Assembly (NCBI GenBank): GCA_001603075.1
Contig: LVBB01000148.1
Location: 62,001-126,000 of the forward strand
DNA: 64,000 nucleotides
Direction: 5' to 3'
Origin: Phycisphaerales bacterium Planc_01
GTDB lineage: Bacteria; Planctomycetota; Phycisphaerae; Sedimentisphaerales; Anaerobacaceae
In this document: positions 20,191 to 29,197 of the stretch, one piece after another
Position numbering within the stretch: the stretch's first letter is position 1
Layout: each line of letters begins with the position of its first letter
Notes under the pieces: generated by a model
Told to the model about the DNA's origin: nothing
The model's database searches: none
The model's input: the letters and a program-made list of their open reading frames with translations, nothing else
Program-made: the position numbers and the translations under genes

Positions 20191-20331
20191 GTGGTTCCCT
20201 CCAGTTGCAAACTCAATTCTTGTGCCCTACTGAGTCAATAGACAACTTCGTCATCTTTGAAAATGCGGGCCGCTGTAGGCGACGACCGTCTTGTCACGAA
20301 ACTGTTATCACCGCACCCTGCGCTTACCCCA

Positions 20332-23094
20332 TCATCGCAATTCGATCCAGGCGAGCATTTCCGCAGAGTAACCTCTTTCGCGTGTGGCGATGCCTCGATG
20401 GGTGAGTTCTCTCTGCAATGCAGGATTCACAAGATCGGTCAGTGTCTTCCGGCGCGCAACGGCATCGAACCTCGATTTCGAGGGTTTCCCGTGGAAGCAA
20501 TCCCCGAATCGTTTCTCGATCGCCGGTATTCTCTTCGCTTCTGGATCAAGGGCCAAAGCGATGATATACGTGCCGGCATCGGCTCCCTTGCCAAACGCTT
20601 GAACTAGCCATACTGTCAGTATGGCATCCTGCCCTAGTCCGACGTCTACGACCGTTCCTATCCCCTCCGGATTCGTCCTTCGCCATCGGGTGAAGAGCTG
20701 GTCCATGATGGGGTGGTCAATGCCTATCAGGTCCAGATCTTCTTCACTCTGGGCAAGCTCCCGGTCCAGCGTGCATATCAGAGGAACGTCCAATCCACGC
20801 ATACGCAAACGAAATCGTTTCTCGTCTATGGGATGGACTTCTCCACCCTCCACTTCCGTAGCCAGACGCAGAAACTCGATGATTCGGGTCTTGCTGGCAT
20901 CAATGTTTGAAAGCGGCTCGTAATCGTCCAGCGAGAAGCGGTCCAAATCCTGGAATAACTCGTACACGACCTTGCGTGCTTCGCTGGCGTTTGACATGGC
21001 GGCCTCAAGTTCCTGTCGCGTCCGTTTCAACTCGGGGTCGGACAGTGCATCCCGATACAACTGGTCGTAGCTGAGGCGTTCCGAAAGCTGGCCGAGAATC
21101 TGATCCTGTAGGTCTTCCGTGACGTTTCCATGCTCATCCACCTTGCCCAGGGTCCGCGCAATCTCGACAAGCTTGTCCGTCAGCAGGAGGAAGATCTTAC
21201 CTTCGATGGTGTCTGACAGGACCAGGTTATACACCTGTGCGGTATCCTTCTGGCCATAGCGGTGGATGCGGCCGATCCGCTGCTCCAGGTCCATCGGATT
21301 CCAAGGCAGATCAAAGTTAAACAGGATGCGAGCGAATTGCAGGTTGATTCCCTCTCGACCGGCGGCGGTACAGACAAGCACCTTTGGCCCTCTGGGATTG
21401 CGGAATCGCTTCTCTGCCGCCAGCTTCATACCGTGGTCGCCACCCCGCAGAACCACCACACCTTGTCCGGGATAGGCCGCGTCTATCTCGTGGGACAGCA
21501 GATCGACCGTCGCCAGGTAGGTCGCGAAGATAACGACCTTCTCCTCAGGATCCTGGCTCCACAGCGTACCCAGCCCGCGAAGCAGTTTGTTGATCTTCGT
21601 TTCCTGGCCTCGTGGGAATGCTGCGAGAAGGTCCGCTATGCGCAGCCGTTCCTCCGGCAAGGACAGCGATACGGCTGTTGCGGCCAGGTCTTCACCCTCC
21701 GCAGACATTGCCTCGCCGGAGTACGAAGACGCAGCCGACTCAAGGCGTTCCTCATCCAGCTTCTTGATCAGGCGTAGCTTCGCGTCCGCGAGAACACGAT
21801 CTGCTTCTCCACGCCCAATGGGATCGTCGGGCAGGTGCTGTTCCTCGTGGATAATCTTCCGTGCCTGATTGAGCAGTTCAACGTGACCGTCTATGTCGAG
21901 CGCCTCGTCCTTCAAGATCGCTTCGTGGATTGTCAGCATGAGCTGGCGGCGCCTGAGTGTGCTTCTCACGGCGGCAAAGCTCGACGCGGCGATCTTCTGG
22001 AAGATCGTCATCACAAAACCAAGAGCCCGTCCCTGATTGCCTTGGCGCTTGGCGAGATCAAAACCATCTTGCAGATACTCTCTGAGCTTGCCGTAGAACG
22101 TGGTTTCCTCGGGGGACATCGTAAACGATTCGGTATGAACCCACCGCCGTGCAAACAGAGGCGAGCCATCGGGGGTACATGCGTCAGCCTTGGTCCGACG
22201 AAATACAACCGAGTTCAAACGATGTCTTTGCTCTATCATCTCGGTGGGGTTGGCGAACAGCGTTGGATTCAGCAACTGCACCAGCATCCAGAAGCGAAAA
22301 TGGTCGCCCTGGTGCGGTGTAGCCGACAGGAGAATCATGTCCCTCGCATGCTCACGCAATGCCTCGGCCAGCTTGTAGTTCTCCGTCTTGCGGATCTTCT
22401 TGCCGTTGCGGTAGGCCGACAGATGGTGGGCTTCATCGAATACAACCAAGTCCCATGGCGGGGCCTCCTGCAAGCGTGTGATTCGTGCTCTCCGCTTAAG
22501 AGTATCGACACTGGCAATGAGACGATCGTGCTTCATGAAGGCATTGGATTTGCGGTCGGTCACGTCGCCTTCGCTGCCGAACACTTCGAAGTCGAGGTTA
22601 AAAACCTCGTTCAGCTCCCGATGCCAGTTGTTCACTAGGCCGGCCGGCACAACCATCAGCGCCCGGTTCAGCTCACCTCGGCTGGCCAACTCGCGCAGCA
22701 CAAGCGCCGTCTCAATCGTCTTGCCCAATCCCACCTCATCGGCCACCAGAAACCGCCGTGGCGATGCCGTTGCCACGCGATGCGTCAGGACCACCTGGTG
22801 GGGAAGCAAGTCGATCCTCGCCGCTGTCAGTGCGGCGGCGTTCTCCATTAAGGGTAGCGCATGAGCCTCAACGTGAAGCCATGCCCGGCGTAAGCGCTCT
22901 TCGCTGCCTTCGACGCTCGCCAGAATCTGATCGGTACGGCTCAGCGCCTCACGCAGAGCGTCCTGATGAACCTGTCGTTCACCCGACGGGAAGAACGCGC
23001 GCACGTACCCGTCCGGCGAAGCGCTGATAACGACCCCTTCGCCGAACTCCGGATGGTGTATACGCTGGCCTGGTTGGAACAACGCCTCCGCCAT
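20332..23094 (-). CDS. SNF2-family helicase of the PglZ-type operon
   Basis: A 920-aa protein. The ATG at 23094 overlaps the upstream stop (TGATG) and has AGGA about 8 bases before. An N-terminal Tudor-like segment (GQRIHHPEFGEGVV) precedes a superfamily 2 helicase. Motif I is ADEVGLGKTIETA, motif II is FDEAHH, motif III is LLSATPHQGD, and the C-terminal lobe has GREGINLQFA and QRIGRIHRYGQ. Architecture and length match RapA/HepA-type SNF2 translocases, which in BREX and DISARM-like systems act with a methylase. It is the last gene of the tightly coupled run that starts at 31920. Confidence 0.92.
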   Translation of the reverse strand: MAEALFQPGQRIHHPEFGEGVVISASPDGYVRAFFPSGERQVHQDALREALSRTDQILASVEGSEERLRRAWLHVEAHALPLMENAAALTAARIDLLPHQVVLTHRVATASPRRFLVADEVGLGKTIETALVLRELASRGELNRALMVVPAGLVNNWHRELNEVFNLDFEVFGSEGDVTDRKSNAFMKHDRLIASVDTLKRRARITRLQEAPPWDLVVFDEAHHLSAYRNGKKIRKTENYKLAEALREHARDMILLSATPHQGDHFRFWMLVQLLNPTLFANPTEMIEQRHRLNSVVFRRTKADACTPDGSPLFARRWVHTESFTMSPEETTFYGKLREYLQDGFDLAKRQGNQGRALGFVMTIFQKIAASSFAAVRSTLRRRQLMLTIHEAILKDEALDIDGHVELLNQARKIIHEEQHLPDDPIGRGEADRVLADAKLRLIKKLDEERLESAASSYSGEAMSAEGEDLAATAVSLSLPEERLRIADLLAAFPRGQETKINKLLRGLGTLWSQDPEEKVVIFATYLATVDLLSHEIDAAYPGQGVVVLRGGDHGMKLAAEKRFRNPRGPKVLVCTAAGREGINLQFARILFNFDLPWNPMDLEQRIGRIHRYGQKDTAQVYNLVLSDTIEGKIFLLLTDKLVEIARTLGKVDEHGNVTEDLQDQILGQLSERLSYDQLYRDALSDPELKRTRQELEAAMSNASEARKVVYELFQDLDRFSLDDYEPLSNIDASKTRIIEFLRLATEVEGGEVHPIDEKRFRLRMRGLDVPLICTLDRELAQSEEDLDLIGIDHPIMDQLFTRWRRTNPEGIGTVVDVGLGQDAILTVWLVQAFGKGADAGTYIIALALDPEAKRIPAIEKRFGDCFHGKPSKSRFDAVARRKTLTDLVNPALQRELTHRGIATRERGYSAEMLAWIELR

Positions 23095-23615
23095 CAACTA
23101 ATCCTCGGATGATGCAGCCCGGCCCAATGCTTGCCATCGTAATCGGCGTTAGGGTCGTCGGTATTCAGAATCCGCTCAACCTCATTCTCCGCGCCCGAGA
23201 ACAGCAGGCGGCCGATCGCGAGGCCATCTTTCCCGGAATCACGATGCCTCCAAAAGTACTGCTCGCTCGCGCCTTTCATCGAGATCCGGTTGCGGCCGGA
23301 CGGCAGCCAGAAGATCAGGCCCGCCTGGCCTTCGTAGTAATCCTGGAAGGACAGCACCGCTTCCTTCAGGTCCGTCTCGATCCACCGCTCGGCGTCCCTG
23401 GCATCGAGGACGTCGATAGAACCCTCCATACCCGACACGACCATCGCGTCACCATTGGCCGCCGGCAGATCATCCGGCCAGTCGTTGGCCAGCGCGAAGA
23501 ACTGTCGCATCGAGATCACCTGGGCCGGGTCGATCAACTCTGCGAGCGTCTGTGGGTCCCACAGCAGCGCCAGACCGCGACGAGGCCAGTTATGGTTGAA
23601 TCGCATACGTACCAT
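23094..23615 (-). CDS. Unknown 173-aa protein between methylase and helicase
   Basis: It starts directly after the methylase stop (adjacent, with GAGGATATC before the ATG), and its stop overlaps the helicase start. The protein is soluble, acidic and Trp-rich (WIETDLKEAVLSFQDYYEGQAGLIFWLP...QYFWRHRD), with no metal cluster or nucleotide-binding motif. I do not recognise the family. Its fixed place inside the operon suggests an adaptor or regulator of the methylase or helicase. Confidence 0.75.
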   Translation of the reverse strand: MVRMRFNHNWPRRGLALLWDPQTLAELIDPAQVISMRQFFALANDWPDDLPAANGDAMVVSGMEGSIDVLDARDAERWIETDLKEAVLSFQDYYEGQAGLIFWLPSGRNRISMKGASEQYFWRHRDSGKDGLAIGRLLFSGAENEVERILNTDDPNADYDGKHWAGLHHPRIS

Positions 23616-26600
23616 TTAGATATCCTCGTCTTCGAGCATGAATGGAAGCAGCGCTTCGACCTTTGGCTGGTTCTTGGCTTCCCAGTTGCGGTAGAGCTGA
23701 GCAGCCATGACGGCCGCATTTCGCGTCTTCGAATCTGCGCCATGCGTCTTGAACCATGTCAACAAGGCCCCCAGCGCCGGGTGCGGCTTGAAGTTTGGAT
23801 TGTTCAACGTGTCATTGGCGTTGATGCCGCTGCCTTCGAAACAGGCGCCGATGAAGAACATCGCCTGGTCATAGTCGCTGGTCATGCCCTTACGCTGCTT
23901 GCCGATCCAGCCCTGGGCCAACTCCAACGGCGAGATGAGGTAGAAGACCTTCTTCTTCTCTTCGATCCAGCCCCGGCTGACGAAATCAGACGGCCCGCTG
24001 CCCGAGCCTCGTAGGAATTTTTGCATCTGGTCGCGGGGCAGTTCCGCTTTGCCGTCGAACAATCGCAGCAGCATCCGCGTGAACGGTTCGGCGTTGTGCG
24101 GAGGGGCTTCCTTAATCCCCCCCGCTTCCTCATCGAGAAGCTGGTTGATGCCCAGCAGCGCCTCCAGCACCGTCATCGGCGTATCCTGATCTTTGAAGAC
24201 CTTGCCGTAGTGCCGGGAGAAGTACTCCAGCGCCTTGCCCCGCCGAATGACCTGGAGGTCTGCTTCGGGTAGCCCCTCTTCGCTGTGGTGTTCGAGCAGG
24301 TCCGTCAGATCGCGTACATCGTGCAGCACCTGCCGCCGCAGCTTGGCCCAGGAAATGGGCGTGGGCTCGGCTTGTCGCTTTCGACAGACGTGGATGATGT
24401 CGTACTCGATCATCTTCGAGCCGAATTGTCCCGTGCCCTTGGTCTCATCGCTGCGGATGGGGTATGTTGCTTCCAGGAAGAACCCTGCGTCAAAGAGCGA
24501 TTCGAGAACGGCTACCCACGGGGCGTCTTCGCTGTGGTGGAAGGTAAAAGCCAGCAGGCCACCCGGCTTCAGTATCCGGTCGGCTTCCTTCCAGCATTCG
24601 GTTAGAAGACGCTGGTAGAACTCATCCGGATTATCCTGGCGGGCTTTGTTGGCCACGGCCTCAAGGGCCTTGGGTGTGTACTCGGCGGTGAAGTATTCGG
24701 GGTACCGATTCTTCAGCACCAGACGCAGCCAGACGTGGAAGAAATCCGCCAACTCCGAGTAGTGCAGCAATCCGCCGAATGGCGGATCGGTGATCACCAG
24801 GTCATACGATTCCGGCTCAATCGTCGTCAGCTCGGTCGACGAGCCACAAGTCAGCTGCTCGGAGGCCGACTGGCACGCCAGCGCTTCACTGCCGCAGAGC
24901 GGGTCGCTACAGAACGTCTTCTCGCTTGTCCCCGTCAGAACATCGACTAGGTGGAGGTTGTTCTGGCCAAGGCTCTCATTATGGACCGTCTCCCACGGGG
25001 AACTCGACCACTCTAGTGCTGTAAACATGTTGCCATACTGCGACTGCCAGTTTCCGCGACCGAGGGTGGCAAATACGCAGTTCTCAACCGGCGTACTCTT
25101 CGGGTGATAGTTGTTGTTGCTCAAATGCGGGGCCATGCAGTCGCGGCTGATATCCCAGATGCAGAATAGGTTCTGATTCCGCAGATATTGTTGAAAAGCA
25201 CCAAGCACGAACTCTGCCACTGGCCATTGATCGTGCTCGGAGAGCCGTTTCAACAGGGCTGCATGCACGAGCAGTTGACGGGGGTTGAACATCTTCCACC
25301 AGTGGGTGAAACCATGGGCCTTACGGATATCTCCATTGGCCATACCCGTCATGAAGCCAAAGGGAACCTCACTGGTCGGCCAGTATCCCGCCAGGTCCGA
25401 GTCCCTGCGCTGGCCCCATTCCTTGATCGCGGCGTCGTAACGCACCGTATCGGCGACCGGGTCGAAAAATCGCCCGTTATAGGCTTCGCCTTCTTTGTCA
25501 CAATGCGGGCAATACCCCTGGACGGCGTACATCGCGATGGGGCCATTCTTGCCCGTCTCCGCAATAGCCTCACGAATATCATGGCTCTGTCCACAGGTTT
25601 CCGCCTGGCAGGTGAATGTGCTCTTGCCAGGAACCGTGCCGCCTTCCTTGCCGGTCTTGATCACAATATCCGTCTCGGGGCACTTGATCTCGTCAGGCAG
25701 CTTGCCCCGTACCTCAACCAGCTTGCAGGTTCTGGCCCGAACCTTGTTCCAGCGGATCGTGGCATCAATGTCATCGTCAGCGCTGCCGCCGTATGGCTGG
25801 CCCTGCGCATCCGTGGCCGGCTCGCCCTTAAGCCAATCCGGATGGACGAGAAGAGATAGCTCAATCTTCTTCTTGCTCGCTTTGGCCATCGACTTGGGCA
25901 GCCGGCCAATGACATCGATCTCGCCACACAGGGGACAGGTCGCAGACTCGATCCTGCCCCATTGATCGATCTGAGCCACTGCATAAGGACGCTCCGTTTC
26001 TGCAACAACCAAAGGCACGCCGGGTGCCATGCGGGCATCCTTCTCTTCCAGGTCGTACTGGGCACCGCAATGTCTGCACTTACGCTTCCACGCCTTGATT
26101 GAAATGGTCTTCACCGCCATGACGGGCGAGGACATGATCGGTGTGCGATGACCGCACCCGGTGACCGAACAGGGGCCATGCTTCGCCCAGAAAGTGTAGA
26201 TGACCTCTGGGCCTTCATAGGTGTAGTCCTTACGCTGTTCGGGCGTGAGGGTCAGCGGGGCGAAATCTTCCGGCATCGCCATGCCCGTGGTGACGTTCGT
26301 CCACTTGCCCTTATGGCCTCGCGGACAGTCGCAGGTGTAAAAGGGCATGATCTGCGGCTTGACCTCCGCCTCGATGTCCGCGAGCAAGGCTTCGACTTCA
26401 GCCTTGTCCACCTGCGCCAACTCGTTTTTCACGACGAACCACGCGATCGGGTTCAGGTCGTTACCGTACATCTGCATGCCCAGGCGTGAGCCCTCGACGA
26501 CGGTCGTGCCGCCGCCCATGAAGATGTCGGCCACCTTCAGGTCCTTGAAAGCGCCTTTGGCTTGATGGTTGCCATAGTAAACATTCCAGACGAGCTTGGC

Positions 26601-26915
26601 AGCCTCGGAAGGATCGTCCGGGGCCTTGATGGCGGCAGCGAGCAACAGCGAGCGGAAAACGCTACTGCGTCGGCGTGCCCACCATTTGGACATCTGATAG
26701 ATCGGCTTGCCCGCATTGCCCTCGATGGCGGCAATCTGGTTGATCGGGATGATCGGAAAGTCCACCTCCAGGCAGGTCAGCGGGCGGTTGGGGTCGGAGA
26801 AATCGACCGTCTCCAGATCCCACTGCTTACCCGCATTGACGGCCTTGGCGACCTCCCTGGCCACCCATTCCGCCTTGTTCATCCCCTCGTCTTTCCAAGG
26901 TTGCGCTTTCGCCAT
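23616..26915 (-). CDS. DUF1156-type (COG1743-like) DNA methyltransferase
   Basis: A 1099-aa protein. The N-terminus (PIIPINQIAAIEGNAGKPIY then MSKWWARRRSSVFRSLLLAA) is the DUF1156 start. VADIFMGGGTTVVEGSRLG and GNDLNP give the SAM-binding motif; DLVITDPPFGG and LKPGGLLAFTFHHS give the catalytic DPPF motif of amino-methyltransferases. Several Cys pairs between them (CRHCG, CPLCGE, CPHCD) form zinc ribbons. In BREX-like systems this family is the modification enzyme marking self DNA. It abuts both neighbours with no gap. The target base is probably adenine, but this cannot be read from sequence alone. Confidence 0.9.
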   Translation of the reverse strand: MAKAQPWKDEGMNKAEWVAREVAKAVNAGKQWDLETVDFSDPNRPLTCLEVDFPIIPINQIAAIEGNAGKPIYQMSKWWARRRSSVFRSLLLAAAIKAPDDPSEAAKLVWNVYYGNHQAKGAFKDLKVADIFMGGGTTVVEGSRLGMQMYGNDLNPIAWFVVKNELAQVDKAEVEALLADIEAEVKPQIMPFYTCDCPRGHKGKWTNVTTGMAMPEDFAPLTLTPEQRKDYTYEGPEVIYTFWAKHGPCSVTGCGHRTPIMSSPVMAVKTISIKAWKRKCRHCGAQYDLEEKDARMAPGVPLVVAETERPYAVAQIDQWGRIESATCPLCGEIDVIGRLPKSMAKASKKKIELSLLVHPDWLKGEPATDAQGQPYGGSADDDIDATIRWNKVRARTCKLVEVRGKLPDEIKCPETDIVIKTGKEGGTVPGKSTFTCQAETCGQSHDIREAIAETGKNGPIAMYAVQGYCPHCDKEGEAYNGRFFDPVADTVRYDAAIKEWGQRRDSDLAGYWPTSEVPFGFMTGMANGDIRKAHGFTHWWKMFNPRQLLVHAALLKRLSEHDQWPVAEFVLGAFQQYLRNQNLFCIWDISRDCMAPHLSNNNYHPKSTPVENCVFATLGRGNWQSQYGNMFTALEWSSSPWETVHNESLGQNNLHLVDVLTGTSEKTFCSDPLCGSEALACQSASEQLTCGSSTELTTIEPESYDLVITDPPFGGLLHYSELADFFHVWLRLVLKNRYPEYFTAEYTPKALEAVANKARQDNPDEFYQRLLTECWKEADRILKPGGLLAFTFHHSEDAPWVAVLESLFDAGFFLEATYPIRSDETKGTGQFGSKMIEYDIIHVCRKRQAEPTPISWAKLRRQVLHDVRDLTDLLEHHSEEGLPEADLQVIRRGKALEYFSRHYGKVFKDQDTPMTVLEALLGINQLLDEEAGGIKEAPPHNAEPFTRMLLRLFDGKAELPRDQMQKFLRGSGSGPSDFVSRGWIEEKKKVFYLISPLELAQGWIGKQRKGMTSDYDQAMFFIGACFEGSGINANDTLNNPNFKPHPALGALLTWFKTHGADSKTRNAAVMAAQLYRNWEAKNQPKVEALLPFMLEDEDI

Positions 26916-28196
26916 CTATTTGCCTCCCTCAACCGGCTGGGTCTGCGGCTCACGGCCCTCAATCCTGGCTTCAAGTTCAGAGAGCTTGCGTCTTAGTTCT
27001 TCGATGGTCTTCTGGTCCTGGAGTCGATCATTGGCTTGCTGGCGAAGCAGCTCAGCTTGGCCAGCGAGGATCGCATGGACCTGCTTGTCTTGTGTGACGC
27101 GATTGTGTTCTATTTGGGAGAGCAGAGCTTTGATCTCGTCGCTTGTTGCCTTCTGCTCTGATTCCACAGCATTGCCCAGGTCGTTAAGGCCGTTGGTCAG
27201 GTTTTCAGTCTGCCGTTGCGATTCCTTCACATCATCACGTGCCTGAATGCGATCTATGATCGAATAAACGAATCCTGCGAAGGTGAGGACAAACACCGCG
27301 ATAGTAACGTAGTATCCCCATCGCGTGACCTTCAGCGACTCTCTGCCAATCTTCGACGCTTCCTCACCAGATGCTTTGATCTCTGAGGCAATGGTAGTCT
27401 GCGTCTGGTTCATCTGCACCATGAACTCACTTGATTTTGCAGTGAGCTCTGCGAGTACATCGAGCCGTTCGTTGACCGCATTGAAGGGTGCCCAACGGGC
27501 TTTCTCTGCGTCCTTCGCGAGCGCGCCGTAGTCGACGGATGGAAGCGCGGGTGTCATCTCTATCGACCTCGGCTTCAGCTTCTCAGAGTCGAACACAGCG
27601 GATGGACGCATTGCTTCCAAGGCCTTAGACATCGAGTCGCCCATCAGTAACGTCTTCTTGATACTCTCTGTGAGGCCAGCAGAGAAATGGGCCGCCCTCA
27701 AGGAAGGTCCGAGCATCTTTTCCATCTGCCGCTTCAGTTCCTCCCTTTCGAGCACATAAAGGCGATGAAGGTAATCCACATTGCTCTCGCCCTCTTTTCG
27801 TGGATGCTCGATCTCTCCGTACGTCATTGACAAGACTCGTTTGCCTTCTTCATTCTTTGACGGATTCGATTCGAGCTTACGATATAGATGTTCCTGGTCC
27901 TTGATGAATAGATCTAGGATTGATTCGATCTCATCGGGTGACAGTGAGTTGACTTCTTCCATTGTCAAGCTCGGGGCATCAGGCTTACCCTCCTCCTCGC
28001 CGAGAGCGTCCGTACGATGGGCTATGTAGGGAATTAACCGCTGCGCAAGGTCAAGCGGCTTCATTCTTTCGACAGATCGAGATGTCTCGCCGAGAACCTT
28101 CGTTTGGTCGCCGTACGAGATAGTGAATACGGCAAGCTTGCCTAGTGAAGTGTCTACGTAGCCAATGGGCTTGAAGTTTCTACGACCGAACTTCAT
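26916..28196 (-). CDS. Membrane-anchored coiled-coil protein inside the defence operon
   Basis: A 426-aa protein. The ATG at 28196 has AGAGGT upstream and overlaps the pglZ stop by 4 bases; its own stop abuts the methylase gene. Residues 1-290 are soluble and charged. One membrane segment (about 294-314, WGYYVTIAVFVLTFAGFVYSI) follows. Residues about 320-420 are a long coiled coil rich in Q, E and K (LLRQQANDRLQDQKTIEELRRKLSELEARIEG). I recognise no family. It could be a membrane anchor, sensor or effector for the system. No equivalent belongs to the standard BREX core that I know. Confidence 0.8.
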   Translation of the reverse strand: MKFGRRNFKPIGYVDTSLGKLAVFTISYGDQTKVLGETSRSVERMKPLDLAQRLIPYIAHRTDALGEEEGKPDAPSLTMEEVNSLSPDEIESILDLFIKDQEHLYRKLESNPSKNEEGKRVLSMTYGEIEHPRKEGESNVDYLHRLYVLEREELKRQMEKMLGPSLRAAHFSAGLTESIKKTLLMGDSMSKALEAMRPSAVFDSEKLKPRSIEMTPALPSVDYGALAKDAEKARWAPFNAVNERLDVLAELTAKSSEFMVQMNQTQTTIASEIKASGEEASKIGRESLKVTRWGYYVTIAVFVLTFAGFVYSIIDRIQARDDVKESQRQTENLTNGLNDLGNAVESEQKATSDEIKALLSQIEHNRVTQDKQVHAILAGQAELLRQQANDRLQDQKTIEELRRKLSELEARIEGREPQTQPVEGGK

Positions 28197-29197
28197 CTGG
28201 ACCTCTCTGAATGGCTGATCTCAAGCCAAGGTACGACGACTTCGAGGACACTCAGCCCACCATGGGTCAGGGTTGGATAGCCACCGGCACTCTTCCATTT
28301 GCGTCGGCCGTTGACGAACAGATGCCTGCCATGCTTACTATCGATGGCCAGATCGATTGGCGGCACCCAGGAGCCGGCGCCCTGCGTCTCGCTGTCCCAC
28401 CGCCCGCTCTTGAAAGTCCTCTTGAGGTATTCCGTCTGTTCTTTGGTGGAATCGGGGAAAAGGCCGGAGGCGGCGTAACCGTGGTCCGCTGTGATAATCA
28501 GACGTCGCCCGGTCGATAGGCGTTCCACCAATGCCCAGAAGTCATCGCCGATCAGGTGTTGCTCAACTTCCTGCGTCAGCGACGACAGCCCCTTGCCGGG
28601 GTCATCGTGGTCATGCAGGCGGTGGTCAGGCCAATGGTGCCAGAAGACCCAGTTCGGCTGGGAGCCGATCAGATTGGCGCAATCCCGCCAGGCGATGTCC
28701 GTCGATTCCGTGGTTGCGCCGCTGAGGCGATGAGTGCCGCTTGCACCATTATTGCTGAGGGATGAACGCTGAGCAAAGCCGAGCGCTTTGGCGAATGGCG
28801 TGGTATCGGCGGGCAATTCGGCGCAGGTGGGCCTGGCAGTGTGGATCGTGTAGCCGCGCGCCTGCGCGCCGGCCAGCAGCCATGGTGATTCCCGCAGAGA
28901 CAGCGCGTCGAGGATCAGAACGGCCCGCCCACCGGATTGGGCATCCCACCATTGCACCAACGCATTCGATGTCAGCGGCGCACTGGATTCATAATGCGGC
29001 CACAGATCCCACCCGGCAGTAGCTAAATACAGATCGGTATCGCCAATCGCCCGATCGCGTCGAGCCACTTCGGCATCGGCCTTTCCATCGAGGATAGGCT
29101 GCGAGCAGATGGACCAGGCGTGCTCCAGAATTGCCGCCCATGCTTCGAGAGGCTCAGCGTGCTGGAGCTTGTGAACGAGGTCGTAGGCCAGCGTCAT
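28193..29197 (-). CDS. pglZ: Short PglZ-domain protein (alkaline-phosphatase superfamily)
   Basis: A 334-aa protein. The ATG has GGAG 8 bases upstream and overlaps the ATPase stop by 4 bases. PglZ signatures are AVLILDALSLRESPWL (metal-binding Asp near residue 97), RLIITADHGYAASG (Asp-His pair) and GYPTLTHGGLSVLEVVVPW (His-Gly). These are the metal-site positions of the alkaline-phosphatase fold. PglZ of BREX and Pgl systems is usually much longer (700-900 aa), so this is close to a bare catalytic domain. PglZ is the hallmark of BREX-type defence. Confidence 0.9.
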   Translation of the reverse strand: MTLAYDLVHKLQHAEPLEAWAAILEHAWSICSQPILDGKADAEVARRDRAIGDTDLYLATAGWDLWPHYESSAPLTSNALVQWWDAQSGGRAVLILDALSLRESPWLLAGAQARGYTIHTARPTCAELPADTTPFAKALGFAQRSSLSNNGASGTHRLSGATTESTDIAWRDCANLIGSQPNWVFWHHWPDHRLHDHDDPGKGLSSLTQEVEQHLIGDDFWALVERLSTGRRLIITADHGYAASGLFPDSTKEQTEYLKRTFKSGRWDSETQGAGSWVPPIDLAIDSKHGRHLFVNGRRKWKSAGGYPTLTHGGLSVLEVVVPWLEISHSERSR

